Source of the DNA: Aedes albopictus
Taxonomy: Eukaryota > Arthropoda > Insecta > Diptera > Culicidae
Assembly: GCF_035046485.1 (NCBI RefSeq)
Contig: NC_085138.1
Location: forward strand, 446,067,204-446,131,203
Direction: 5' to 3'
Length of the DNA: 64,000 bases
Of the stretch, positions 1 to 12,215 are shown piece after piece. Under the pieces are notes generated by a model, which saw only the letters and a program-made list of their open reading frames with translations, did no database searches and had not been told where the DNA came from. The translations under genes and the position numbers were made by a program. Numbering within the stretch: position 1 is the stretch's first letter; each line of letters opens with the position of its first letter.

Positions 1-1877
1 CCTAACACCTAAGGCCAGAGTTTGACCTTGCACTTTTACAGAAATACTCTGCCTTTACTCGTTAATCACCATGTACAACTAGCATGCCGACCGACGGGGT
101 GACGCGTCGGTTTGCTGGGTGAATGAGCAGCATAGTCTAGAAGCGGGATCGTTCGAACACATTGGCCATCTCCGCCCATCACTCGCAGTACCTTACGCCT
201 CTTTTTTCTATGCGATCTTCACTACAAATTTCAGAGCATACTGCGATCAACCGACCAACCAACGAATGACGGTGTGCCAGCCAGGATAAAAATATGTTTC
301 TGTTGCGCATTCCTCAACCTCAAGCTACCGTGTGCGCGATCCAAGTAGTCTGACGATTAATTAGCTTTTTCCTGGTGGTTGTGACGATGGTTGTAATAAA
401 AATATACGCCGAGCGCAGTGCACTCGGATTGGTTTGGAAGGTGAATAAAATATCGGCGTCGATCTCAAATAGCCGCCACCAGCAATATTAATCAGATAAT
501 CAACCACCATCTCAGTAAGTCTGGCAGCTGAAAAAAAAACACTCGGCTGATGATCTTCGGAGTCCGCCAGTTGGATAGACATATTTTTAGCACTTGTTTC
601 CAAAGTATACTGAAGGCTAGATCGCTGTTGTCGTCCAGTCGATACGGTTCTGCCAAGTGGAAAATGTATTCCACGGGTTCTGAGCGCCACCATTTCTCCC
701 AAAGTCGTTCAACGGGGAAAAATGTGGGACATCAATTCATGTTTTCCATCGCGATACATCAAGTCTTTTTAACGACGCCGGTCATCCCGCTCTGGCTGGT
801 CGAGATCCGTTCATGGCGGTGGTGGATTCATCACATCCGCAAACGGGGTAATCTTGGCTTAGCAAGCATTGACTTTTTTGGAATTCTGTTCACCCACCGC
901 CTGCTATGTTTTTCTTTTTCACACAGATATACAGAGACGAAGTTGGATAGAAATCATTTAAACAAATGAATTGATGATGCTGCATGGGTCTTGATGGTGT
1001 GTCAATATTCGTCACTTGTCACAGGCCTATTTCCGTCTTTCTCGCTGCAGTATTTAGGCAGCTCGTTATTTGATCATTTCGACCGTTGGAGAAAACTTGG
1101 CAGGCCCACTGCATTCCTGATGCCTTTCGAGGGGCACTATAGATGAGATAATTAATGTTAAAACACATTTCGAGTTTGTTGAAATGATTGAGGACTAATA
1201 AGCGGCTAATTGACGCAAATGTCACAGGTGAGTTTAGTTTCTAGCAAAATAATGGCGCATAACAATAAGGCCGTTACAAATATTTATTTCACTTTTTGTC
1301 CCACCACTCTTTGACTGGTCGAGGGGGGGGGGGATAAAAATAATAAAGCATTTAATTTGAAAAATATTTAAAACTCATCGGATTTGTTAAAGAGTTTTGA
1401 GCAAGACCCGAAATTTTGAAAAATATTTTTTTATGTGCCCCCTCAAAATGCAAAATCCAGCCAAAAATTTTTGAAGGGGGGGAGACAAACAGTCAAAATA
1501 AAATTTGTATCAGCCTAATATAAAATATAGTAATACATAATAATTTTTGACTCAACTTCCATTCGAACTTGATCTCAAAAGTGTAATTTCATTTATTTAG
1601 TTTCACAATTTGCTACCATTAAACTCAGATTGCAACTGCAGCTCTCCAATGTTCTTCGACAAAATGTGGTATATAACGTTCTCCAAAAAAAATTGGGATA
1701 CCGCACATAAAACACGTCAAATACAAGAACTATTGATTTTGACGATAGTTTTAACAGACTCTTCAAGTGATTTTTTTCTTCAGATTTCCTTCACCAAGAT
1801 TTCCGGGACTTATCGAGAATCGAATCCGTCACTCTCAGCATGGTGTTGCTGAAAATCCATACGCTTTCTTCATCGGC
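1..1877. other. Left-edge region without an identified gene
   Basis: No conserved protein, RNA gene or clean transposon boundary is recognised. The first 1 kb has higher GC than what follows and contains overlapping open frames on both strands (361-702 minus, 550-969 plus) that match no family I know. From about 1250 the sequence is AT-rich with a G run near 1323-1333 and a G-rich stretch near 1477. A possible - strand exon inside it is listed separately. Confidence 0.4.
361..527 (-). CDS. Possible terminal exon of an unidentified minus-strand gene
   Basis: On the minus strand a strong acceptor (a run of nine T followed by CAG at 528-536) opens a frame of 55 codons ending in TAA at 361-363. 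The exon length, 167 bases, is phase-compatible with the 34-base coding part of the start exon at 9803-9836, so the two could join into a 66-residue protein. Nothing in the translation resembles a family I know, and the implied intron would exceed 9 kb. The phase match has a one-in-three chance of being accidental. This is a weak prediction; it may equally be a chance open frame. Confidence 0.13.
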
Positions 1878-2207
1878 TATACTGCCGTTCTACGCACAAT
1901 TGTCCCATGTTATATGGGATTCCCATATAATGCGGGGAATGCACTTCAAACGGAATCGCTCAAATAATTTTCGTTCAGTGCATTATTTTTCCGTGACCGG
2001 AATGGTCAAGAAGTTTAACACGGCAAGCCCCATTTGATTTGACGTTTCGTTTCAGCTCCGTACTAGGATCCGGAATAAAGCAACGCTTTATTATTTCTTG
2101 AGCGATTACTTGCCTGAATTTTCCACGCTTCGAGATAGGCCAAGAAATTTCTTGGGTTCTGCGTATCACCTATAACATGGGACAATCGGGCGTAGAACGG
2201 CAGTATA
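1878..2207. mobile_element. MITE-like foldback element with TA-rich ends
   Basis: The left end (from about 1879, TATACTGCCGTTCTACG) is repeated in inverted orientation at about 2165-2206, giving imperfect terminal inverted repeats of about 40 bases around a 250-base core. The ends abut TA dinucleotides, as in Tc1/mariner-type non-autonomous elements. The core has no coding capacity. Confidence 0.6.
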
Positions 2208-2298
2208 TGGATCCACTGTCAAGTTCTTAGGAAACCAAGAAGCTAGGCAATTATGTTTCATTCGCATTAAAGGCGGTCATTTGCAATAATAACATCCA

Positions 2299-2740
2299 AG
2301 TGATCACCATTTTGAATTCCGTATGAAAAGTGCTATCCCAGATCATCTTCCGTCGTCTATGACCCGAAGCGAATGAGTTCGAGGGAAGTTATCGATCCGG
2401 TTTCGTCGATGACTAGTTGACAACGGACCAGATCTTCGATGGCGTAAATACCAGGTTGCAGTGCATCATCACCTGTTCATCGCCTTCAAGGTGGTATTCG
2501 ACAGTATCGACATATGGTAAATCGTGGACGAGAATGGCTTTCCTGGAGAGCAGACCAGACTGATCAAAGGATTGATGGGGGGTGAGCAATACTGCGTAAA
2601 TGTTTCGGGTGAAGTATCCAGTTTATCTGAATCTAATGACTCTGATAAGGTACGATTTTCTCGAAGTCCGGTCAATTTGGTTGCTTTTTGGGCTGGTGGC
2701 GGATCCGTCCTCAGTAAAGTACATTAGTAGCTAGAAGGGG
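2299..2740 (+). pseudogene. Decayed RTE-like reverse transcriptase fragment
   Basis: The sequence aligns by eye with the reverse-transcriptase region at 28215-28700: both carry the stretch encoding the ILN..YKVLSQIIFRRL-type segment, the TTDQIF motif, and the block around the H(L/V)FI.FK..(Y/F)DSI catalytic region. Here the frame is broken by stops and indels (for example, ATG to TAA changes near 2440 and 2518). It is a short, old, inactive fragment of a non-LTR retrotransposon. The clade (RTE/JAM1-like) is my inference from motif spelling. Confidence 0.6.
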
Positions 2741-4055
2741 CGGAACCAACCACAACAGCTTGGATACCCGAAGACTTTCGCACCGTCAAACTTCAAGAAG
2801 CACTTCTGCTCAGAGTAGAAACGTGCCGATAAAATCCAAGTTCAACAGCCTCATCAACAAATCCGATTTAGTTGGTGCTAATCTGTAAGAACCCAAGGGA
2901 TTGCTGAGTGGTTGAAGACAATATTCAAGTATTTTTTCAACAAAGTTTGGGCTCTGTATGACGATCACCGAATAAAAAGGCTCTCATAGAAAACCAGAAG
3001 GACAAAGTTGTTGTCATTAATTGGCGTATTGTGAAACGATCCATTCTAAATTCCACAGTAGAGCATGTGCCGACCTGATTTGGTAAAATCTAAATAAGGA
3101 AAATGGCAGAACAGTCGACTACTACTAACGCCAAGCCTAGACTAGAAGGCCGATCCAAGAGAAATCTGAAGAAGCCTCTGGCTCGGAAGAGGTCAGTAAA
3201 TCTGTCCCTAATATTGTAGAAGTAATGATGATTTTAATGAGTTTAAAGTTGTTTGTTTTACTTATACCGTTGAGGTAGTCATAGCAACCATTGACATGTC
3301 ATATTTTTTCATTGCAATTACTAATTTCCACAAATAAAGACGTGCATTCTAAGTTCTGTCCATCAGGTTGTGCCCCCTTCAAGAGAATTCCGGAAGAAAC
3401 AGTGAATCGAAGGCAATTTCGAAGAAATCGAAATATACATATATGGAACTTGAAAACGTGAGCTGTTCGGTTGAATTTCGGTAATTATGACTTGTGGAAA
3501 GGGAGGATCAAGCAAATTCTCATCAGAGAAGGATTGTGGCGTGTAGTTGTGAATGATCTTCCGCCTAATCCGGAAAAAAACTGAGGCGTGGATAGATAAA
3601 GAGGAATGCGTGCTGCCGCCACTATATGGTCGAAAGTAGTCGGTTGCAGATAAACAAGAATGCTACAACAGCCCAAGAATCAAGACGTACATTTCAAGTT
3701 GTGTCCAACAGTCCAACAAACATCACCATAAAGACTACCCTGTCCACCGCTAAAGAAAAAGCTCGAAGCTTTAATGCTACCCCGAAATCAAAGTATTATC
3801 TAAACAGCACCAAGGCGGCGCTAAAAGCAACATATTGATCACAGAGGCGAAACTGGCGGACTAGGTCGCTACAGGGAAGAGAACCGCCCAAACTGTAAGT
3901 CTAAACGACTCCCTAATGATCCGTAACATTCAAAATCGGGCAGTCGTTGTCCGAAATAAAAAGCGGGTGTTTCGACTAAAGTAGGCCATGTTAGAGTTGT
4001 TTGTGTACTCATACAAAATGCACTTGTTTTACTGAGAACTACGGAATACTGCACG
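2741..4055. other. AT-rich stretch without recognisable features
   Basis: The first few hundred bases may be further decayed retrotransposon. Short open frames at 3485-3676 (minus) and 3626-3838 (plus) have no recognisable family, splice sites or start context that would support a gene. Confidence 0.4.
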
Positions 4056-4062
4056 AAAATTT

Positions 4063-4157
4063 CCTGGCCTGCTTACTCCCACGGGAAATTTGACGTTTGA
4101 GCGATGTCGACACTGCTCTAACGTTAAATTTCCCGTGGGAGTAAGCAGGCCAGCATA
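4063..4157. repeat. Near-perfect foldback (about 40-bp arms)
   Basis: A block starting CTGGCCTGCTTACTCCCACG is repeated in inverted orientation after a loop of about 25 bases, ending at the mirrored GGCCAG. The arms are nearly identical. It looks like a tiny palindromic non-autonomous DNA element. Confidence 0.65.
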
Positions 4158-4272
4158 AATTCGTGCAATGGACCACACACTAAAGAGAACTTAACCCGTG
4201 GCCCTAGTTCAAGAGCCATGAGTCAATTTAACCCAGAATGCCAAGTATTTCACGACACTTATGTAAGTTGAT

Positions 4273-4362
4273 ATATCAGTAACAAATTTTGAAAACGACG
4301 TATAATCAGTGCTACACCATTGATTATACGTCGTATTCAAAATTTGTTACTGATATGATGAT
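4273..4362. repeat. Second small foldback (about 35-bp arms)
   Basis: TATCAGTAACAAATTTTGA followed by AACGACGTATAATCA is mirrored at 4321-4358 with one or two mismatches, leaving a loop of about 15 bases. It lies 115 bases from the foldback at 4063 but has unrelated sequence. Confidence 0.65.
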
Positions 4363-6005
4363 AAGGAACATTCTCCTAGAGCGGTTGTTTTTGTTACATA
4401 GCAACTGTAGATATTTTCCAATTTTAGAATTCAGAAAGAGGGACATCGTGGCGTCCAGGATGGAGGTACCTTCTGGTAGACAGAGTAGAGAGTTCTTACT
4501 GGTCTCGTCATACTTCCCGGGTGGTGTGGACAAACTACCCCCTCCTGTGATAGCTACGCCAGTCTACAGTCACAAATAAATACAACCTGCCCTTCGTCAT
4601 AGGGTGCGACGCAAATGCACATAACATCGTATGGAAAGTACTAATATGAACACCAGAAGGGAGTAAGCTTGGAAGTAAGTATTAGGATTTCATTGCTACA
4701 AGAGTATTGACATTTGTAATGTTGGTGACAAGTCTATGTTTGAAAACTCCATTTGTCAGGAAGTTTTGGACTGGAGTCTTATGTAGTAAATATATTATAT
4801 TTTGACTCTATGTAGTCGATATATTACTGATAAAAGTTATCTAAGAGATAAGTGCAAAAACTTGACTTTTTCAGTACAAGTCGTACATTTATCCAACGAA
4901 GCTTGCCAAGTGTCACGGTGCTACATCGGCTTTCTGAATGGTTTCTGAGGGTACTACGTTGCTACGGCTGATAGTGTTTGTTGTTTGCCATCACACTAGT
5001 GAACAATACTAAGTACCTAGATCGAAATCAACTTTCCAGCTGTCATTGAATGTCTCAATATGGCGGATTGTACAATCTGAAATATTGGATTACCTTGCCT
5101 GTGACTTCATTTGTATTTGTTACTAGCTGTCCAAGCTAGCTGTTGTGACTAGCTGTTGTGTTTGTTACTAGCAAACTTTATATTGCCATTGTTGTGGTGG
5201 TTTGACAACTTTTGAGTTCATTGCAGCATGGCACTCTAGATTGATTTAATTGCAATCGTAATAAGTTTTTTTTTACAATTTTGGAAGAGTCATACTGATT
5301 GGTTCGTGAATTTTGTTGTTTCAAAGTTGAAGTCCCTATTTATTTATATTCATTTTTATATAAATAAAGCAACAATCGACATTTTCGAATCCATATTTTA
5401 CCGATTCCCAACCATACGTCAGTTCACCGAGTTGAAGCATATCATTTTTCTAATCAAACCAGGGATTCTCAAATCGTCCCGATCACATTTTTCTTCAGTT
5501 CTGTCCACGCGTGCCAATGAACGACCAGACCTAGAGCGCATCACCATAACCACAGAACCGTGACGATGGCCTGGAATTCGCATTGCCCTCATAAACCAAA
5601 TATTCTGACGCACCGTTAATCCTACTTGTACATACGTCAAGTGCTTATTACCTACTAAGAAATCGCACTCGACCGGCGCGGCGACGAAGACGACGGCTCA
5701 TAACCAAGCCATTGCCCTTCGTCTCTCCGTGTGTCTACACATACCTACTACAGGCGAAAATGCAACTGTCGATTCCTTAGGCATAGACTACCAGCCACAA
5801 CGTAAAGATCTGTGGAGACGCTCGGTATTCTTTCCCATCACCGATATGAGTACTAGGGTGGGTTATAGTGATCGTTTTTTTTAGATGAAGGGTTTTATGT
5901 TCACTTTGCTGTTCTGAAACTTAAGTTTTAATTGACATTTTTCGATGAAAATCTAATACTACTCAAAGTGGTAGAGTATAGAAAGTAATGAAAGAACACA
6001 GTGGA
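4363..6005. other. No gene recognised
   Basis: The sequence is mostly AT-rich. A GC-richer, less repetitive patch lies at 5400-5850 with short open frames on both strands (5306-5563 plus, 5419-5640 minus), but none has a recognisable domain or convincing exon borders. Confidence 0.35.
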
Positions 6006-6009
6006 TAGA

Positions 6010-8504
6010 TATTAGACTGGGTCAACAAAGTCGATTTTTCGGAACAAAGCTTTATCGATTCATTTTAGCGTCCAAAGCAACTGTGCAAAATTTGGGTGCG
6101 ATTGGTTGCTTCCCCATATTCCGCATTGCGATTGAAATTTGTATGGAATTTAGTATGGGAAAACGTGCTTTTTTGCATTTTTCTAATAAATTGAAATTTT
6201 TCGTCTAAAACGATCTAACTAATGACGTTAAAGTATAGCCTAGAATGTGTCGAAAAACTTTGCCGAAGACCACAAAGTGATCCGACACTCGTGAAAAAAG
6301 TTATAACGTACAGATTGTCCAGTGGCGCTTAACATTTAATACCGTCGTTGGGGGTGAGAATGGGTCAAAAAAGGATACTCAAAGATTGTTTGTTAAATAA
6401 CAAATGCAATTGAAGTCGGAATAACTTTTCATTTGGTATGTATACTCTCCTATGTGGTAATGATAGTTTAGCAAGAAAGTATCTCGTTATATGAATTACT
6501 TAGTAAACTACAAATGATTGAAAATTGACCCAATCTCACCTACCCTCTAAGGGGGTGAGAATGGGTCAAAGTATTCGAAATCACCTATCTAAGAATATGA
6601 ATTATTTTTATTGATCATATATAGTAAACCTACTTAAAACACAATAGGGGGATTCACTTAACAGCGTAAACTAATTAAACTGATTAAACGTCGCCATCAC
6701 CAAGGCAATCTTTGATTATTTCATTCGCAAAATCATGAAACATTTCAAATAAGCAGAAAATCATGGCTTACGCAGCAATTAATTCAGTTTAGTGAATACC
6801 CCTAATGTTATCATGACGAATAAAAACTTAGGTAATTTTAAAAGAAGATTAATCCACCTAAAAGGGCTAATACAACCGAAAAAATGGTTGAAATTTGATA
6901 AAATAACGCCACCATTTTTAGCCATCATAATCATCCTCATTAAGAGTTTCAACCTCCATGAGAGGAGGGGAGATTACAATGAGGGAGGGGCGAAGAAAGA
7001 ACGAAAGATTGATTGTAAAAAAAACATGCTAGTTTTTGTATACTGCATAAGAAATGTTTCACCAAACCCTCCGTTATAAACTCTTATGTACATGATCATT
7101 GGCCTCTATATTGCTAAAGCAAATCACTCCATCTCAAGATAGAGGGTCGTTTAAATATTATGTTAAGTCTATTTTGTGAGCTAACGATATTGCAGTACAC
7201 TTAAGATTAGCTGATGATTAGAGGAGCTGTCCACACACATGGGTGTATTTTTATAATTGATTTCAGGCACTAAACGTATGAACACACTCGTTTGACGCTT
7301 CTCGACAAATTTTTGAAAGAAAACGTGCTTTAGTGAAAATACGGTAAACATGGCACCACTCTAACGTCAAATGGGGACTGGATAACAAGTTGAATTTTTA
7401 GTTAATGTTATGTGCACTCAATAACTTGCTTGACCCAATCTCACCCCTATTCTTAATATTTAGACATAGGGTCGAAAATTTGAAGTTTTTAAATAAAAAG
7501 AGTAATGACAGCTCGTTTTTTTCATTACATCAACCAGGTAATACCTACAACTAACCACTTATAAGAAAATTTATGGTTAGGTACTTGTGTTAAACATTAC
7601 GAAGGAGAAATTTTTTGAGAGTGATTTACTAGTAGTTTTATCATATAAGTTTAGCCACAAATTTAACAAAAAACGATTATTGCAAAACATCTTATTCTGC
7701 ATCATGACGTGTAAAAACATCTCCCCTTTGAAATGATATAAAGTTTTCAATATAAATAAGCGATAGTTATTGAGCTATTTCAAATTTTATGTTTCTCCGT
7801 TTTGACCCAATCTCACCCCCCAGACCCATTGTCACCCCCATCGACGGTATGCAAAGGAATAACATCAATAATAAAATCTCAATTTTATAACTTATGAGTA
7901 AAATGCAAAAAAGTACGTTTTCCCATACTAACTTCCATACAAATTTCAATCGCAATGCGGAATTCGGGGACGCAACCAATCACTCCCAAATTTTGCACAG
8001 TTGCTTTGGACGCTAATATAGATTGAAAAAGCTTTGTTCCGAGTTGATACACTGAAATAAATTCTGTTGTGGAAACTACCGATTCCATGGTAAAATTACT
8101 AACCGTACCAATGATTCTCAACCGACAACAAAATCTGTTAAGGTAGCTGAAATATGCTTGAAATTACAATGCATTGTAGTAAATTCAACTAAAAGCATTG
8201 TCGTCTCAACAACAAAACACTTGACAAAACATTGTTAATTTTTCCAGGACACGAATTTTACAACACAGTATGGTCAAAAATACAATGCTCATTTGTTAAA
8301 TTAAGATTATTTTTGGTAATGTTAACTGCACTGCTAGTTAAGTTGACAGTGTTTTAGTGGAATTAACTGGAAAATGTTGTCGGTTGAGAATCATAGGTAC
8401 GGTTAGTAATTTTACTATGGAATCGGTAGTTTCCACAACAGAATTTATTTCAGTGTACGATCAAATTTAAAGTTTCTCCATACAACGTTGATCCACTCTA
8501 ATAG
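6010..8504. mobile_element. Long inverted-repeat element with GGGTGAGAATGGGTCA core
   Basis: About 150 bases at the left (6014-6190) recur inverted at 7875-8048, and the outermost TTAGACTGGGTCAAC recurs inverted near 8490-8504. Inside, a second mirrored block is seen: GGGGGTGAGAATGGGTCA at 6350-6368 and its complement at 7800-7840, with another GACCCAATCTCACC at 7433. No transposase frame is visible. It reads as a non-autonomous DNA element, or two nested ones, of about 2.1 kb once the MITE at 8050-8455 is removed. The family is not identified. Confidence 0.5.
8050..8455. mobile_element. 406-bp MITE with TA duplication, nested
   Basis: The left end CACTGAAATAAATTCTGTTG is mirrored exactly at the right end, and the inverted repeats extend about 75 bases. 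TA flanks both ends (8048-8049 and 8456-8457), the signature of Tc1/mariner-type insertion. It interrupts the right arm of the larger inverted-repeat element, so it is the younger insertion. It has no coding capacity. Confidence 0.75.
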
Positions 8505-8910
8505 ATATGCAAGTGAGCGATAAAGAGCAATTAATAGAAATTGTAATTAACCTTCCAGGATGCGCGCCTGTTTGGGCCTAAAACTCGCGCTCGTACTGAA
8601 TACGGCGTGCGAGATTTTTTGGTGGTGTTGTACTTTTTACAGCGGCGCGCGTTCTGAAGGGTTACCGGAGACTCATTATTGAACAACACTATCAAAACGA
8701 CGATCTTCTTGCCTAACGTCCTGGTCTTGAATGGCTAAGGAATAGCAGTTAGATGAATACTACTCGTAGTGGTTCTGAAAGATTGAGCATAATTTAGACA
8801 CTTTCGATTGTGTCTATATTTTGCGCTTTACAATTTGTCTCGTAAAGGGTTCAAAGTTTTCTTAAACCATGTAAGCAGAGTAATACGTAAGATGTTCTGA
8901 AATGGTCTGA

Positions 8911-9120
8911 CATTCTTTATTCCACCACCAAACTTTACCTCAAAATGATTAACAATTCTCAGGTCATTTTGACAGATCACATACATGCACGTAGAAGACA
9001 AAATATTTACTACTTTAACGACCATGTTTTCGTTCTTTTCATGCTCATGTTACACTTGTCAAAATGACCTGAGAATTGTGAGTCATTTTGAGGTTACGTT
9101 CGTTGGTGTAATAAAGAATT
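8911..9120. mobile_element. 210-bp MITE with about 60-bp inverted repeats
   Basis: ATTCTTTATTCCACCACC and the following CAAAATGA..AGGTCATTTTGACA block are mirrored at 9055-9120. A related copy at 23340-23693 carries the same TTGACA/TGTCAAAATGACCTGA arms, so this is a dispersed family. Confidence 0.65.
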
Positions 9121-9269
9121 GGTTGAGAGCACTCACTGCAACAACTTACACACAACTGACAACTCGTTTTATGAAGTCTATTAACCTGCTGGTATTATTA
9201 GTACACTGTACACACATTCAAGGGCTTTAATACTCCTTTTGCATGGCTTAAATGAACTGGGCATGGCTT

Positions 9270-9444
9270 AATCTCACTAGGAAAAAGTATGTTTTCTTTT
9301 TCAAACTTCCATACAAATTTCAATCACTATGCGTAAATCGTATAACTGATATGCTCAAATTTTGCACAATTGTTTGTGACTTCGATAAACTTTGATTTGA
9401 TTGACAGCGATCAAATTAATTCAAACGTTGACTCACTCTAATGT
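9270..9444 (-). repeat. Diverged fragment of the 6010-8504 element family
   Basis: The run CTTCCATACAAATTTCAATC followed downstream by CAAATTTTGCACA and ending AACGTTGACTCACTCTAAT matches the right arm of the element at 7920-8500 in order and orientation, with many substitutions. It is a solitary arm with no matching left arm nearby. Confidence 0.5.
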
Positions 9445-9802
9445 GTAATATTGCGCTGGTTGTTCCAATCATAAATTAAAATTCCTCTAAGATGGGGTTT
9501 CGTTTGCCGGCGGCTGTGGCTGGGCTGGCAACGCAAAAACTTGACAGAAAGATATTTTGCGCTGTTTTTGTTTATTCTCGAGGGAAAGTGGATGAGAGGA
9601 ACGAAAAAAACTGCAGATAGGAGCACTGAAGGGAGAAAAAGTGTGTCTGTGGTTAAGAGTCCATCCAAGTAGGCAAGGCAACCAGCATGCACACTTGGTG
9701 AGCGATCATCACACCGTCATCGTGATCTAGTTAGCCAGGAGAAGGTGGGTCACCAAACGAAAAATGAAAACTCAAGTCGGCAAGCCTACTTCGCGTACTT
9801 AC

Positions 9803-9836
9803 CACCAACGGGATCGGTTTCGTCCACGTGAATCAT
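9803..9836 (-). CDS. Candidate first coding exon of an unidentified minus-strand gene
   Basis: Reading the minus strand, ATG at 9836-9834 sits in a good insect start context (CAAAA before ATG) and opens 11 codons plus one base (MIHVDETDPVG) before a near-consensus donor GTAAGTACG at 9802-9794. A TATA-like TATAATA lies at 9914-9920 and a TTCAGTT initiator-like site at 9871-9877 on the same strand. The surrounding 9.5-11.7 kb is unusually poor in repeats. The next exon would be at lower coordinates, possibly off the window; 361-527 is a phase-compatible but weak candidate. The product is not recognised. Confidence 0.33.
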
Positions 9837-12090
9837 TTTTGCAGTTTCTGCTGTGCTTTCCGGTGATTGAAACTGAAACTGCTACTGGTGCCTCTATCAG
9901 TTTACGTAAATCGATATTATAACACAGCTCACATGCAGGACTAAAGCTATCACTTCACTTCCGGTTCGATACGTTTTGATCTGACGCTAGCAGAGGCTGT
10001 CTGTTGGAAATTATTTATGTAGTTTTCCGGTGTTTGGTAGGAAGTATGTTTCATCAATTTCGCAACTCATTTATCACAGGAACGTCTTATTTTTGACCAC
10101 ATGGAAATATTTATCTTGATCATATCGATCGACCGACTGATTCACACGAAGGCGTGTTTATTTTTGGAAAAGGAAAACAACGGGAAACGACCGTCTCGGT
10201 CAAAAAATTGGACAGATTTTTGCACAAAAAATAACAAGCTTGCTGGTCAACCAAAAAGAACAGCAATACCGACATATGACCACTCATGTCATCCCATTTT
10301 TAAACTCAACACAAGTTCTTTCGTCGTTATTTTGGTGAACCCATCAATGGTTGCCAGTTTGCGGTGTCCCGCACGATCAGGCGCAATTTGGCGATTTCTG
10401 GATGATGTAACCACGTCCATTCCTAGACTAATCGCACCGTTTTGATCTGGATATAGAATCAATCGCCGTTAAAATATTTTTTCATGACAAGAAATAAGGT
10501 CAGCTGCGCAGCAGTGGGAGAAAAAACGAAAGAAAATCAAGAAATCAAACATCATCTAGTAAGCTGCGACTTAACACCAGATTGGATGGAATGAGGTTGC
10601 TTCATTGTCCTAGCAAAGATCGCAACGTGGCCTACTGCATTTTAAAATTTTCACTTTGATCGTTCTTTATTCTCTTCGCATTCTGGTTCGAATTGCGGTT
10701 GCCGCCGCTACAAGATTTTCCCCACAACAAACACAGGCGGCTATATGTGACGGGAAAATAAATGTTTGCGAAATTGGTGAATTCCTCCTATCCACTCTGG
10801 TCGTGCTTTGTTGTGTGCGTGTGCACGTGTGCTGTATCAATTTAAAGTGTGCACATTTTTCACGCAGTTTTCTCGTTTTTTCACACAATCACAACAAAGT
10901 TCGCTCTACCACAACCATCATGAAAATATTCCATTTTTTCCTGAAAAGAAATGTACAACTGCCCCATCTTTTCCGAAAATATATTACGCACTTTCCACTG
11001 TATGGAATTCCACTCTCTTCGGCACACTTATAAAAACGCCTACTACGTTGATCCACTGATCGCAATGTTGCCCTAGGGATTTTGAATTTTTGCGCGATCG
11101 ATACTTTCAGCAAATATGACTTTTCCCAAACGAGAAGCAAAAACTTCGTCGTGCTTTCTCTTTCTCGCTGGCTAGATCACACTACTGATGCACTTCGGTA
11201 TGATTCCTATTCGCGTTCCTCTATTTTCCACCGTCGAAACTCGCGATCATCTTATTTTTTTTCTCGCGCTAGTTCTCTGGTTGCTGTGGTTTGCGTCCGC
11301 CAGGCAACAATATCGAATGATCACTGACTGACTGGGTTCGGTCGATCGCGTGGAAAGCCCTAGCTCCACGTTTGCGAGTTTGCGAGCTGCTCCTGAGTGA
11401 CGGGGAAAGGCGAAATCCTTGGTCAGCGAGCGCAGCAGGCGACGACGCGGTCTAAGCGTGTGCGGGAAAAACTGAGTGGCCTGCTGTGAATGAATTTTCC
11501 ATTCATGATTTCGTTTGGTTTACTGTGTGGTCGGTCGGTCGACGTCAACGAGCTACCATGCGGCTCCATGGTGGCAGAAGAATGTATTGAAATTAGCCGC
11601 CATCCATTTTTTGGTGGATGGGGTTTGTTTACGATTTCATTGCTATTAAGGAAAATGGTTGTTGAGCACATTTCGACTGAAGTGATAATAATAAGTGACT
11701 AAGTTTGATGCTGACGTCTGAGTTTGCAAATATGTTGGTGACGTTTTAAAGTTTTGAATTAATCGCACTTCGAAACATCAGGATTTTGTTTGTTTGGATT
11801 TTGGGTTTAGTGTTCTAGTCAGGAAGCCTTACATCTGCCAACTGATCTCACATCAATATAGTAAAATGAAGACATACGTACCTATGGCTAGGATATCACC
11901 AAACTCTCAAAATAATCTCTCCACTGAGCCAGTGGGTGTGTGTCTATGGTGTAGTGTTTAGTCTGTGCGTGCAGCCTCTGGCTAAAGTCGATCTAAATTG
12001 TTTTTTTAATACCCTATAGTAACTACAAATGAATAGTCATACAAAACAAAATACTCAAATTCCTCTGAAGCAGCTTTTGATTAAACCGAA
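9837..12090. other. Low-repeat intergenic or regulatory region
   Basis: Apart from short overlapping open frames there is no recognisable gene. The stretch lacks the MITE and SINE debris seen elsewhere and has GC-richer patches (10650-10900, 11150-11480), as expected of 5' regulatory DNA for the minus-strand start exon at 9836. A TATAAAAA at 11029-11036 on the plus strand could be a core promoter, but I see no exon that uses it. Confidence 0.35.
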
Positions 12091-12097
12091 AAACGTC

Positions 12098-12215
12098 TCT
12101 TGTACCGACTTTTCAAACCCTGCGGTTTAATCAGTTTTGTACCTTTCAATTCCACTCTCTAATGATAATTCTTTGACAGATAAGCGTGTTTCGCCTACCA
12201 CTTGTTATCTTCTTG
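12098..12215 (+). repeat. Fragment of a dispersed foldback family
   Basis: CTTGTACCGACTTTTC..ACCCT, then AATTCCACTCT, TTTGACAGATA and CCTACCACTTGT appear in the same order as at 55503-55650, 32300-32400 and (partly) 41453-41530. It is a diverged piece of one repeat family whose best complete foldback in the window is at 55541-55740. Confidence 0.5.

Noticed and set aside
550..969. 139-codon plus-strand frame
   Set aside because: No family resemblance, overlaps other open frames on the opposite strand, and the composition is typical of chance frames in moderate-GC DNA.
11029..11036. TATAAAAA as a promoter on the plus strand
   Set aside because: No exon, good initiator or gene downstream on this strand for 9 kb. 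A lone TATA-like string in AT-rich DNA is not evidence.
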